From Roseihalotalea indica (lineage in GTDB: Bacteria > Bacteroidota > Bacteroidia > Cytophagales > Cyclobacteriaceae): a stretch of DNA of 64,000 nt. Positions 9,215 to 18,421 of the stretch are shown piece after piece (position 1 is the first letter of the stretch; each line of letters begins with the position of its first letter). The notes under the pieces are model-generated. The model was not told where the DNA came from and did not search any database. It saw nothing but the letters and a program-made list of their open reading frames with translations. The stretch spans positions 1 to 64,000 of the forward strand of contig NZ_JAINFL010000003.1 of the NCBI RefSeq assembly GCF_022458895.1, in the 5' to 3' direction. The position numbers and the translations under genes were made by a program.

Positions 9215-9672
9215 AATACAAAATTAAGAAAATCAAACCAATGTTTACGAGTAGCTGTATAATTAGCAGAAAGATGGTGGTTTTGCCAGTTTTTCAATAT
9301 GGTAGTTTGCCGAAAACCACCAAAAAGTCAAATACTGGGTTCTTCACTCATTTAATCGTCCGGGGTTTGCCTTCCAGCGGATGTTGACCTCACGAGCCTT
9401 GGTTCAGGACAGACGATTTGTCTTACAGTGGATAACGGATGGCTAATATAGTTTACCTCATTTGACCACCCCACCGAAACGTTTATCATTATATTTCTTT
9501 CAGTTGCTTCCTCGCGGGAATAGGAGAACCTTGCGTGAGTATATACTTCACTGCTCAAGAAAATCAAAGCAGAAATTCCACTTGGTCTAATAAATGATTT
9601 AAGTCGTCGAAATTTTTTCTATGACATAAATAAGTGTCTTTCATTTGGTAAAAACAAAAACCCACTCACCTC
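9215..9672. other. intergenic region ahead of the RiPP island
   Basis: No gene with support was found between the AraC gene and the first RiPP precursor. The segment should contain the promoter of the precursor/radical SAM operon; a weak candidate TTTG lies near 9647, but no full consensus was recognised. Confidence 0.35.
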
Positions 9673-9888
9673 ATGAAAAACATTGATCAACTGCTAGTCA
9701 AAACCCAAGTCAAGTATGACCCTTCTCAAAATTCAACAGGAAGAGTAGAATTACTAACCCCAAATGAGGCCGTAACATTGGCCGGTGGAGACAAAGAGTA
9801 TAAACCTATCTATGATGAGAGGGATACCGACGAGCACTTTCGTTTTGGGGCATCTTCAGTCTTTAACTTTTTTGATAATCTATTTTAA
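9673..9888 (+). CDS. RiPP precursor peptide A (double-Gly leader, aromatic core)
   Basis: 71-residue peptide with a leader ending in TLAGG (residues 35-39), the double-glycine signal cut by C39-peptidase transporters, one of which is encoded downstream. The 32-residue core is rich in acidic and aromatic residues and ends in FGASSVFNFFDNLF. Phe and Tyr followed two residues later by Asp, Asn, Arg or Phe are the kind of positions that FxsB-type radical SAM enzymes crosslink into three-residue cyclophanes. It contains no Cys, so it is not a lanthipeptide. It is the first of four tightly spaced plus-strand genes. The modified residues are an inference. Confidence 0.75.
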   Translation: MKNIDQLLVKTQVKYDPSQNSTGRVELLTPNEAVTLAGGDKEYKPIYDERDTDEHFRFGASSVFNFFDNLF

Positions 9889-9899
9889 ATATACCTACT

Positions 9900-10070
9900 A
9901 TGGCTAAGAAAAAAGAAACTCCCGATGTTAACCAGAAAGCGCGTAAACTAACGCTTGAGGAACTGAAGAAAAAAGGAATAGAATTAGAAAATGAGGATCA
10001 AGTATCAGGTGGATTTCCTGATTACCCGGTGCCCCCTACAGGAGATGACCCCGATAAGAATGATGATTAA
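9900..10070 (+). CDS. RiPP precursor peptide B (double-Gly leader, Pro/Asp core)
   Basis: A short 56-codon gene. The leader is Lys/Glu-rich (KLTLEELKKKGIELENEDQ) and ends in VSGG. The core is GG|FPDYPVPPTGDDPDKNDD, with FPD and YPV as candidate Ω-X-X cyclophane sites. The TAA stop is directly abutted by the ATG of the radical SAM gene (TAAATG), so the two are probably translationally coupled. Its leader differs from that of precursor A, and its core is much shorter and Pro-rich. Substrate status is inferred from the leader and position. Confidence 0.72.
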   Translation: MAKKKETPDVNQKARKLTLEELKKKGIELENEDQVSGGFPDYPVPPTGDDPDKNDD

Positions 10071-11219
10071 ATGACGCACTTACCCGTTTGTCGGTCATTG
10101 ATCATCAAAGTTGCTAGCCGGTGCAATCTTAATTGCTCCTACTGCTATGTATACAACCAGGGTGATACAACCTATCGTAAGCAGCCCAAAGTGATGCACA
10201 GCGATACGGTAAAAGCTATTATTGCCCGGGTAAGAGCACATTGCCACCGGCATAGCATCAGCCATTTTGAGTTTATTTTTCACGGTGGTGAACCTTTGCT
10301 GGTCGACAGAACTTTTTACGTGGATTTTTTAAGGCAAGCCAAAAAAGCTTTGCCGGGAATTACTCTTTCTTTTACCGTGCAGACAAACGGAACCTTGCTG
10401 GATGACGCCTGGTGCCGTCTTCTGAAAGCATTAAATATTTATATCGGAATTAGCCTGGATGGGCCGGAAGATGTGAACGATCTTATGCGGGTGGATCATC
10501 AGGGAAGAGGGTCTTATAAATCGGTAGTGAAGGGAATACGGAATGCTCAAAAATTCAGGCTGCCGTTCGGAATTCTGAGTGTCATCGATATACATTCCAA
10601 CCCATTAGTGGTATACGAGCACTTAAAGTTTCTGTCGGTTCGGCAAATAAATTTTTTACTGCCCTATGGCTCCTATGATCATCCTCCCCCGGGTATTGCT
10701 CAGGCAAGTCTGACTACACCCTATGCTGACTGGTTATTAACCATCTTTGATCAGTGGTGGGAAGACGGACAACCCAAGCTTCGTATCCGTTTGTTCGAGC
10801 AAATTATTCAGCTTCTTTTAGGCATTGGTGGTGGGTACGAAGCATTCGGAAGCAGAAAATTAGAGCTTTTGGTTATTGAAACCGATGGCAGCATAGAAGC
10901 AGCCGGGTCGCTGAAGGTGTGTGGGCATGGTTTTACAAAAGCGAACAGGAACGTTCACCAACATGACCTGGACGATGCCTTGGCAACCGATCTGGCCAGG
11001 CAATATCATACGAGCCACCAGCAACTGCCTAAACTATGTACTACCTGTTCGTTACGGACTATCTGCGGAGGAGGCCACATGGTCCATCGCCACAGTGTAT
11101 CCAATGGTTTTGATAACCCATCCGTATTATGTCAGGATATGATAAAACTAATCAACCACATAGAACGACGCTTACAGGAAATTCTACCTGAAAAAAAGGA
11201 ACATCTACTATCATCGTGA
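10071..11219 (+). CDS. FxsB-like radical SAM/SPASM peptide maturase
   Basis: The radical SAM [4Fe-4S] motif CNLNCSYC (Cys18, Cys22, Cys25) is followed by YVYNQGD, as in FxsB-type cyclophane-forming maturases. The C-terminal SPASM part has Cys near residues 284, 322, 325, 331 and 353, with the FxsB-like pattern CGGGHMVHR...GFDNPSVLC. Enzymes of this family install C-C crosslinks between aromatic rings and a beta-carbon two residues downstream in precursor peptides. The two precursors immediately upstream are the presumed substrates. It is followed after one base by the peptidase-exporter gene. The exact crosslink is not readable from sequence. Confidence 0.87.
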   Translation: MTHLPVCRSLIIKVASRCNLNCSYCYVYNQGDTTYRKQPKVMHSDTVKAIIARVRAHCHRHSISHFEFIFHGGEPLLVDRTFYVDFLRQAKKALPGITLSFTVQTNGTLLDDAWCRLLKALNIYIGISLDGPEDVNDLMRVDHQGRGSYKSVVKGIRNAQKFRLPFGILSVIDIHSNPLVVYEHLKFLSVRQINFLLPYGSYDHPPPGIAQASLTTPYADWLLTIFDQWWEDGQPKLRIRLFEQIIQLLLGIGGGYEAFGSRKLELLVIETDGSIEAAGSLKVCGHGFTKANRNVHQHDLDDALATDLARQYHTSHQQLPKLCTTCSLRTICGGGHMVHRHSVSNGFDNPSVLCQDMIKLINHIERRLQEILPEKKEHLLSS

Positions 11220-11220
11220 T

Positions 11221-13500
11221 ATGAAACAAAAATACAAATATTACCGCCAGCTCGACTATATGGATTGTGGGCCTACCTGCCTCCGAATGATAGCCGCTCA
11301 CCACGGAAGGGAGTTTTCATTAGACTACCTACGGGCAAACTCTTATATCACGCGCTCGGGGGTAAATTTATTAGGCCTTAGCGAAGCTGCTGAAAAATTA
11401 GGGTTTCGCACTTTAGCAGTGAAGTTAACCATCGATCAGCTTATTGAAGAAGCACCCTTGCCTTGCGTGTTGCACTGGAATCAAGAGCATTTTGTAGTGT
11501 TGTATGGGCACAAGACCGGCAGCATCTTACGAAAAGGCGATCAGTTTATTATTGGTGATCCGGGGCATAACCTGGTGAAAATTGATCGGGAGACCTTAAA
11601 AAAATGCTGGGTTAGTACGGATGATGGGCGCGGAGTAGCACTACTGCTGGAACCTACCGCTTTCTTCTACAAGAACGAATATGAAGATGCAAAGCCTAAC
11701 ACATCAGGGTTTAAATTTCTTCTTAAATATTTGAAACCCTTTCGCCGGTACATCACCCAGTTATTAATCGGGATGACGTTTGCCAGCTTGCTGTCGTTAG
11801 TATTTCCCTTCTTAACCCAGAGCCTGGTTGACCATGGGGTGATGCGGCAGAATGTAGGGTTTATCTACCTGATTCTCTTTTCGCAGTTGTTGCTGTTTGT
11901 GGGCAGTATAGCCATTGATATGATCAAGAGTTGGATTCTACTGCATGTAAACACCCGGATTAGTGTAACCATCATTTCTGATTTCCTTCTAAAGCTGATG
12001 CGCTTACCAATTAACTTCTTTGAAACAAAGAATATTGGAGATATTACCCAGCGCATCAGTGATCACCATCGGATTGAAAAATTTCTGACGGGTTCTACGC
12101 TCAGCATGTTTTTTTCTATCATCAATCTGGTAGTTTTTTCCGTAGTGCTGGGAATTTATAATATGAATATCCTGCTCATTTTCTTAGTAGGAAGTGCCTT
12201 ATCAGTTGTCTGGATTGTCTTGTTTCTGAAGCAGAGAAAAAACCTGGATTATATTCGTTTTCAACGGCAGCGGGAAAATCAAAATACGATTTACGAGCTT
12301 ATCACGGGCATGCAGGAGATCAAACTGAACAACTGTGAGCGAGCCCGAAGGTGGGAGTGGGAGCGTATTCAGGCAAAGCTCTTTAAAGTAAATATTAAAG
12401 GGTTAGCCCTGGAGCAGTATCAGGAGGTAGGCTCTTCTTTTGTAACGCAACTTAAGAACATTCTAATTTCTTTTGTGGCTGCAATGGCAGTGATCAACAA
12501 CGAAATAACCATCGGGATGATGTTGAGTATCTCCTACATTATTGGTCAGATGAATGGTCCGTTAAATCAGGTCATTTCTTTTGTCAGAACCATGCAAGAT
12601 GCTAAAATCAGCCTGGAGCGACTAAGCGAGATTCATAACCGACCCGATGAAGAAGTGGATCAGGCTACCACGCTGGGAAAAACGATGCCTATTTTAGGGT
12701 TGGATATGAACAATGAGCACCAGTTTAATTCTGACGGAGCCTCTCTGGCTTCAGTGGGTCCGGGAATTACCTTGCAGAATCTATCCTTCCGTTATGGTAC
12801 GCCTAAATCGCCTTTAGTGCTTGATGATATAAGCTTACAAATACCCGAAGGAAAAGTAACGGCTATTGTCGGCTCTAGTGGAAGCGGAAAAACCACATTA
12901 CTTAAGCTGCTGTTAAAATTCTACGATCCTACTGAAGGAACTATCCTGGTAAACAATGCCGACATGCGCGATTTGTCGGCCAAGGAATGGCGTAAAAAAT
13001 GCGGAACCGTGATGCAGGATGGCTATATCTTCTCAGATACCATTGCTACCAATATTGCCGTTGATGGCCAGCGGATAGATGAAGAAAGGCTGATGCATGC
13101 CGTGCATGTAGCGAATGTGCAGGATTACATCAGAAAATTACCCTTAGGCTTTACGACTAAAATCGGAAATACAGGTATTGGACTCAGCGGAGGGCAGCGT
13201 CAGCGGGTTTTCATTGCGCGTGCTGTATACAAAGATCCGCATTACATTTTCTTTGATGAAGCGACCAGTGCGCTGGATGCAAACAATGAGCGGGTGATCA
13301 TGAATAATCTGAATCACTTCTTTCAAGGTAAAACAGTGGTTGTGATTGCCCATCGGTTAAGTACCGTGAAAAACGCAGACCAGATTGTGGTACTTGAACA
13401 CGGAAAAGTAAAGGAGATTGGTAATCATCGTCAGTTGGTAGACCAGCGAGGAAGATACTTTGAGCTGGTCAAGAACCAGTTAGAACTGGAAAGTGCCTAA
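11221..13500 (+). CDS. peptidase-containing ABC transporter (C39 peptidase-TMD-NBD)
   Basis: 759 residues, a full bacteriocin-type PCAT. The N-terminal C39 peptidase has Cys16 (DCGPTC), His90 (EHFVVLYG) and Asp113 (GDPGH). It should cut precursor leaders after GG. The transmembrane domain spans about residues 170-450. The nucleotide-binding domain has Walker A GSSGSGKT (about 551), signature LSGGQRQR (about 655) and Walker B IFFDEAT (about 677). It couples leader removal to export of the precursor products across the inner membrane, with the HlyD protein encoded 99 bases downstream. It may serve the lanthipeptides of the island too, since their leaders are similar. Confidence 0.95.
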   Translation: MKQKYKYYRQLDYMDCGPTCLRMIAAHHGREFSLDYLRANSYITRSGVNLLGLSEAAEKLGFRTLAVKLTIDQLIEEAPLPCVLHWNQEHFVVLYGHKTGSILRKGDQFIIGDPGHNLVKIDRETLKKCWVSTDDGRGVALLLEPTAFFYKNEYEDAKPNTSGFKFLLKYLKPFRRYITQLLIGMTFASLLSLVFPFLTQSLVDHGVMRQNVGFIYLILFSQLLLFVGSIAIDMIKSWILLHVNTRISVTIISDFLLKLMRLPINFFETKNIGDITQRISDHHRIEKFLTGSTLSMFFSIINLVVFSVVLGIYNMNILLIFLVGSALSVVWIVLFLKQRKNLDYIRFQRQRENQNTIYELITGMQEIKLNNCERARRWEWERIQAKLFKVNIKGLALEQYQEVGSSFVTQLKNILISFVAAMAVINNEITIGMMLSISYIIGQMNGPLNQVISFVRTMQDAKISLERLSEIHNRPDEEVDQATTLGKTMPILGLDMNNEHQFNSDGASLASVGPGITLQNLSFRYGTPKSPLVLDDISLQIPEGKVTAIVGSSGSGKTTLLKLLLKFYDPTEGTILVNNADMRDLSAKEWRKKCGTVMQDGYIFSDTIATNIAVDGQRIDEERLMHAVHVANVQDYIRKLPLGFTTKIGNTGIGLSGGQRQRVFIARAVYKDPHYIFFDEATSALDANNERVIMNNLNHFFQGKTVVVIAHRLSTVKNADQIVVLEHGKVKEIGNHRQLVDQRGRYFELVKNQLELESA

Positions 13501-13599
13501 TATGGAAGTTGACCTTGCCGAGGTGTGCGGCTGATCTACCAAGCTGTTTAGTACGCAATCAGGTAATTTATACATACCCGTATACAAATTGATAATGCT

Positions 13600-14319
13600 A
13601 TGCCTAATCAACAAATACATACACGCAGTGACGAAATCCAAGATATCATCGGTCAGATTCCATCCTGGATTATTCGTTGGGGAATGACAGCCATCGCTGT
13701 TGTTATTTGCATTCTCATCTTTTGTTCATTTTACATTCGCTTCCCCGATACCCTGCTGGCAGAAGCATTTATCAGTGCTCAGGAGCAACCTTTCAAAGTA
13801 AGTTGGTTTAAAGATGGCCCCCAGGAGCATGTCATCTATGTTAAGGAAGGAGAATTGGTAGAAGTAGGAGATACTTTATTAGTGGAAAAAAACCTAGTAG
13901 ATCAAAGTATTATTCCCCTGGTGTCAGCTACACGAGGAAATGTGGCTTTTCAGAAAGGAACGGCCGATAACCCTCTAAAATCGGTTATTACCGTTTATCC
14001 GCCCATACTAAAGATGTATACGAAGCTATATCTTCCATCAACCAGCATTGGGAAGGTAGAAGAAGGGCAACGGGTACTCATTAAGCTGGATGCCTACCCC
14101 GTTGAAGATTTCGGGATGTTAGAGGGAGTAATCACTGCCTTAGGAGAGACCCCGCTTAATGACAAGTACCAGGCTGAAGTAAGACTCAGCAGAGGGCTGG
14201 TGACTACGGAAGGTAAGAAAATTCCTCAGCAGTATGTACTGACCGGAAAAACGGAAGTTATACTCCGAGATAAAAGCATTTTTAGCAGAGTTTTTAGTGG
14301 CATCTTCTCTAATGTCTGA
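13600..14319 (+). CDS. short HlyD-family membrane fusion protein
   Basis: 239 residues: an N-terminal cytoplasmic stretch, one membrane helix (about residues 25-48, IIRWGMTAIAVVICILIF), then barrel-sandwich and beta-barrel segments (KVSWFKDGPQEHVIYVKEGE; VEEGQRVLIKLDAYPVEDFG). The long alpha-helical hairpin that in full HlyD proteins (about 400 residues) reaches the outer-membrane channel is missing, so this is a hairpin-less adaptor. It is placed directly after the C39 ABC transporter, its likely partner. Confidence 0.82.
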   Translation: MPNQQIHTRSDEIQDIIGQIPSWIIRWGMTAIAVVICILIFCSFYIRFPDTLLAEAFISAQEQPFKVSWFKDGPQEHVIYVKEGELVEVGDTLLVEKNLVDQSIIPLVSATRGNVAFQKGTADNPLKSVITVYPPILKMYTKLYLPSTSIGKVEEGQRVLIKLDAYPVEDFGMLEGVITALGETPLNDKYQAEVRLSRGLVTTEGKKIPQQYVLTGKTEVILRDKSIFSRVFSGIFSNV

Positions 14320-14357
14320 ATTAAAAAAGTTTTTACACACATAAACAACCCCCGATT

Positions 14358-15650
14358 ATGACAGCGCAATGGTGGTCAAACTTTATAGAAGCTACAGATA
14401 ATATGCAGGAGCCTTTTGTCTTTCCGAACGCGATGGAAGAGCATACCACTAATTTGGATACGTTGCTGTTAGAGGTACTCAGTACTTTATTCAGTGAAGA
14501 TCAATCTAATGGCAACGTCAGAATCTGGTGTAATGGAGCTTATGATCAGGAGGAGTTGTATCATAGCTCGTTGGCGGAGCAAAATCTTACGCAGTGGTTT
14601 CAACGCGTTTTTAAAAAGGAAAAGTTTGGGATATTCATAAATGGCTGCAATCATTTGAGCTCTTCGATAAATGAAAGGCTAGCTACCATGATGCTACCTT
14701 TACTGAGAAATAAAGGGGTCCCTATGGACGGGCTGAATGTAACGCTGCTGATCGGAAATTACGGGTATACGCCTTTTGGGGTTCATATAGATCAAGGGCC
14801 TAATGAAAAAACGGAACGTAATGTGTTTCATTTCCATTTGGGGCCCGGAGAAAAAACCATTTATACCTGGGAACCGGAGCTTTATTGCAAGCTGGCCGGG
14901 GGAGACCCTCACTATCGTGAGCGCGAACCGGAGCGTATTCTTAAGTACGCAAAAAAATTCACTTTCAATAGGGGCGATGTGTTCTTTCTGCCGTGGTCAA
15001 AATACCATGTGGGTTATACAGAAGAAATTTCAATAGGGCTAACGGTTATCTATCCGAATGATACGAATGTTGCGATGGTTAAAAAAGTATTAAAAAGGAT
15101 AGAAGATGAAATGCTACAAGAAGAATACACCGAGATTTTGTCGCCGCTTAGTGATGAAGGCAGTCTGCTGGAGATGGGGGTTGATCGCCAGATAAAAAAA
15201 GCTGTCAATTTACCGGGTGGCTCCCTCAGTGCTGTTTTTTATGAACATTATGAAGATTACAAATTGGAGATACTTAGCAGCATGGGATTTGGGGCTGACC
15301 GTAGCGTTGAATCCTGTCTGTCAGAAGAAATGAATACTGAGACCTTACCCATGTACGGGGTCGTCATCGGCATTAGTCCGTTTACGATTTACTACAAAAT
15401 ATCAACTCAGTCTTCTGAAAGGTATATTGACATTTTTGCAAGAGGCCAAAAGTTTACAATGCCTTATCATAGAACTGTTGTGGAGGTTATTGATAAACTA
15501 AACACCTGGAGTCCATTCTCGATAGAGGAACTTATAGCACTTTTACAAAGTAGTTTTCAGGTCAGTGAAGTATCCGGGCTGCTTATGTTCTTAAGCAAGG
15601 TAAGGGCTATCAAGATAGATCAACAGGTTCAACAAACATTGAGTATATAG
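14358..15650 (+). CDS. JmjC/cupin-type Fe(II)/2-oxoglutarate oxygenase-like protein, ribosomal-oxygenase-like architecture
   Basis: The centre of this 430-residue protein reads as a JmjC/cupin fold: PFGVHIDQ gives the H-x-D pair (His143, Asp145), FHFHLGPGEKTIYTW a core strand, and FLPWSKYHVGY the distal ligand His217. The C-terminal 70 residues (from about 355) look like a winged-helix domain (Tyr-His-Arg-Thr-Val-Val-Glu, then EELIALLQSSFQVSEVSGLLMF), similar in arrangement to ribosomal oxygenases such as YcfD, or to a RiPP recognition domain. As the last gene of the radical SAM operon it may hydroxylate the RiPP core. This is inferred from position; iron and 2OG dependence are not proven. 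Confidence 0.68.
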   Translation: MTAQWWSNFIEATDNMQEPFVFPNAMEEHTTNLDTLLLEVLSTLFSEDQSNGNVRIWCNGAYDQEELYHSSLAEQNLTQWFQRVFKKEKFGIFINGCNHLSSSINERLATMMLPLLRNKGVPMDGLNVTLLIGNYGYTPFGVHIDQGPNEKTERNVFHFHLGPGEKTIYTWEPELYCKLAGGDPHYREREPERILKYAKKFTFNRGDVFFLPWSKYHVGYTEEISIGLTVIYPNDTNVAMVKKVLKRIEDEMLQEEYTEILSPLSDEGSLLEMGVDRQIKKAVNLPGGSLSAVFYEHYEDYKLEILSSMGFGADRSVESCLSEEMNTETLPMYGVVIGISPFTIYYKISTQSSERYIDIFARGQKFTMPYHRTVVEVIDKLNTWSPFSIEELIALLQSSFQVSEVSGLLMFLSKVRAIKIDQQVQQTLSI

Positions 15651-15817
15651 TAGCGTTTATTCCGATAGATATACGCCATTTTCTTTTGAAAGTCTTATCC
15701 GACCGGGCAGGTCTGATCAGGCAGATAAGTATTGACGGAGGCTGTATGAAAGACCGGCATCCTGCTGACTGCTTCCTGGCACGTCTTTAAACGAAAATCA
15801 GCATAATGTCTGGTAAT

Positions 15818-17071
15818 TTACTGGGGCGCCAGGAGGAGAAGCTTTTTCCAGGTATTGTACTCAGGTTTCAGAAAGGTCAGAAGCGCAAGCCCGATACCCA
15901 CGCTGCCATCGAGGAAACTGTATGGTTGCTTAATCCCTTCCCGGCTTGTTTGGGCAAATTGCACGGTTTTGTTCATCCAGAATGTACTACCAGTAAGGTA
16001 ATCCCTGTTTTGAGTGATCTGATACAGGGTTTGGTAAAACATGGATACGCCCGACGAGCCATGGCACAGAAACCCATCGGCTATCTTGGTGTCAGTTTGT
16101 CTTTTCTTCCGTAGGGTAAATGCCCCAACCTTATCGGCTATCCGAACCCAATCTGGCCGTTTGAGTATGAAACCAGCTTGGTAAAGCAGTAATGTTTCGT
16201 TTAAATCCCCATAGCACCACCCCAGCCTCCTTCTATAGTAGTTCATATTATCCTCTTGGGTAAGGGGCAAAGATGTAATGAGATTAGAAGGAAACAGGGA
16301 TAGTGCGAGATCAGTGGTGTGCTCAGGGCGATAAGTTTCTAGAAGAAAACTAATCCCCTTCTCAAGTGCTTCTCGCATCAGGGCTGATGCAATGCCTTGT
16401 TTGTATAGCAACAATGCTATTGTAAGTATGGCGCAAAGCCCGTGCGCCAGCCCCAGATTGACATTATCTGCGCTCACCGTGCCAAAGTTTTTATAGATAT
16501 ACTGATTGTTCAGATAAGAACTTCGACTGTTGTAGGGGCACAGGTTTTTCCATAGTTCAGTTGCCAGCCTTTCCATTTTATCTTTTCCTTCTTTATCATC
16601 CGGTAGGCGGTTCATCAGATACGCCATAGCCCCCATTGATGAGTGCAGGAAATCCAGATCGTGTTCTTTTATTTGCGTAAGTGTCGTTTCATAAATAACC
16701 CGGTCAAGCTTTTGCAGGGTAAGGGTGTAATCGGCCGATCCCACCGCTTCTTTTTCCAGGGTATCCAAAACCCAGGCCAGGCCCGACAACCCAGCGTACG
16801 TAGAGGTGCCTTGGTACAAGGTGGAGGATTTGTTCTTCAAATTATGGAAGATACCGTCTAACGTCGTTTGTCCGGCTTCTTTAAACTCTTTTTGACCGGA
16901 ATATTTGGCCAAATAAAATAAAAATAATGCCTTACCCAGGTTGCCGGTAAATAGCCCGTCCTGCGGGGTTGAGTGATCAAGTATCTGATTTGTTACATCG
17001 CTCAGGCACTGCTCAATCGTACTGTTACTGACAGGTGCTGTGTGGTCTGTTTTTTCAATGATTATGCTCAT
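15818..17071 (-). CDS. LanC-like lanthionine cyclase with zinc ligands
   Basis: 417-residue LanC-type alpha/alpha-barrel. All three signature motifs are present: GLAHG (about residue 210), GWCYGD (zinc Cys near 284) and LCHGSSG (zinc Cys/His near 334/335). It should catalyse Michael-type addition of Cys to Dha/Dhb made by the LanB dehydratases. Its start codon overlaps the stop of the upstream LanC-like gene by one base (TAATG), indicating translational coupling. It is transcribed on the minus strand, away from both LanB genes. Confidence 0.88.
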   Translation of the reverse strand: MSIIIEKTDHTAPVSNSTIEQCLSDVTNQILDHSTPQDGLFTGNLGKALFLFYLAKYSGQKEFKEAGQTTLDGIFHNLKNKSSTLYQGTSTYAGLSGLAWVLDTLEKEAVGSADYTLTLQKLDRVIYETTLTQIKEHDLDFLHSSMGAMAYLMNRLPDDKEGKDKMERLATELWKNLCPYNSRSSYLNNQYIYKNFGTVSADNVNLGLAHGLCAILTIALLLYKQGIASALMREALEKGISFLLETYRPEHTTDLALSLFPSNLITSLPLTQEDNMNYYRRRLGWCYGDLNETLLLYQAGFILKRPDWVRIADKVGAFTLRKKRQTDTKIADGFLCHGSSGVSMFYQTLYQITQNRDYLTGSTFWMNKTVQFAQTSREGIKQPYSFLDGSVGIGLALLTFLKPEYNTWKKLLLLAPQ

Positions 17072-18252
17072 TACAAATAACCTAATAAAGAATTTAAAGA
17101 GGGAGTAAAAGGAGTCAGGTTTCTCATGAGGGCAATGCCGATACCCAAAATGCCTTCATTAAAACAGATATTAGTATAGGGGTATTTTTGATTGAAGATT
17201 GCTTTAAACCCGGCATGCGGGTGCTCAGGGTGGCGAAAGGCAGGCACCTGCTGATGCCAGTACTGGGCAGATTGACTAAAACAATATTGATGAGTCAGGT
17301 CGAATATTCTTTCAAATAACAGGGCTGTTCCGCTGGCCCCATAAAAGATGGAAGCATCATGAATTAGGGTTTCTTCTGCAGTCTGTCTCTTGCAGCAATC
17401 ATACAGTACTGTTAAAGCCTCTTCCTCTAAAGTGCTGTTGTTGAGTAGTTGGCTGGCTCGTAACAATCCGTAACCGATACCTAAGTCGCCTAGCAGCAAA
17501 GAATTGATCTTGATGGGGTCCTGGGCCTTAATCGGAAAGTGACTTTTGCTGAAAGATCTTTTTTGCGCAACTATATAGCTGCTAGCTTTTTCAATGATAT
17601 GCTTGATCTGCGCATCATCATCTACATAATTTTTTATTCCGGCCAGAAAGTTAATAATCATGGCTGAGCCACAGTGGAGCCCGAGGTAAACACCATCGCA
17701 TTTGTAGTGGGGCCACTGCCAGTAGTAGTTGCCTTCCCTATCAGTTCGGGCAGTACGCTCAATGCCATCAATAAGCTGTTGTAAATAAAGTGAAGCCTCC
17801 GGTAGCTGATCTGTGCGGGAAAGGAAATAATGCCCAGCGGCTAAAGCACCGGTTATCTGATAGAGGTCGCCCTCGGCAATCTTGTTTAGCATGAAGCGAT
17901 GCAACACACTGTCCAGCGTATGTAGCAGATCATTGGTGTTTATGTTCAACTGCCCGGCCTGTTCCATATAACGAATGACCATTCCTAGCTGCGCCAGGTC
18001 CCGGTAGAAGAAAGATGCGTACCCTTTATAGAGGGACGTACTCAGGTTGGCCATTATCTCATTAATAACATTATTAGCTCGCTGAATGTATTTGGGTTCA
18101 CCGGTAAAATGGGCAACATGGCTATAAAATAAAGCCAGACCGGCTCGGCCATTATGATACCCAATATACTGAAGCTGAGACCCTCGTTTAGAGGCCTCAG
18201 CTACTATATCATAAATTACGTCGGTATGTTGCTCCTGAACAGAAGAAATCAT
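17071..18252 (-). CDS. degenerate LanC-like protein lacking zinc ligands
   Basis: 393-residue protein with the LanC repeat pattern (GRAGLALFYSHV at the N-terminus, GILGIGIALM at the C-terminus). At the catalytic positions it reads GLHCG instead of GLAHG, LLLGDLGIGYG instead of GWCYGD, and IFYGASG instead of LCHG. The three zinc ligands of LanC cyclases thus appear to be absent. It may be a scaffold or partner subunit for the active LanC encoded immediately downstream, or have another role such as immunity. First gene of the two-gene minus-strand unit. Confidence 0.8.
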   Translation of the reverse strand: MISSVQEQHTDVIYDIVAEASKRGSQLQYIGYHNGRAGLALFYSHVAHFTGEPKYIQRANNVINEIMANLSTSLYKGYASFFYRDLAQLGMVIRYMEQAGQLNINTNDLLHTLDSVLHRFMLNKIAEGDLYQITGALAAGHYFLSRTDQLPEASLYLQQLIDGIERTARTDREGNYYWQWPHYKCDGVYLGLHCGSAMIINFLAGIKNYVDDDAQIKHIIEKASSYIVAQKRSFSKSHFPIKAQDPIKINSLLLGDLGIGYGLLRASQLLNNSTLEEEALTVLYDCCKRQTAEETLIHDASIFYGASGTALLFERIFDLTHQYCFSQSAQYWHQQVPAFRHPEHPHAGFKAIFNQKYPYTNICFNEGILGIGIALMRNLTPFTPSLNSLLGYL

Positions 18253-18421
18253 AAGTACATTAGACTTTATTACGGTTTATTTTATAATCGATTTTCAATC
18301 TCGCTCAGAGTTACCGGGCGCTGGCCGCTCGAAGAGAACTCTGAGCACCACAGATAAGCATTATTTTAACTTAATAAACCAATCGCGCCACGATGGCCGT
18401 AATAATCTTTATTGTAAAGGA

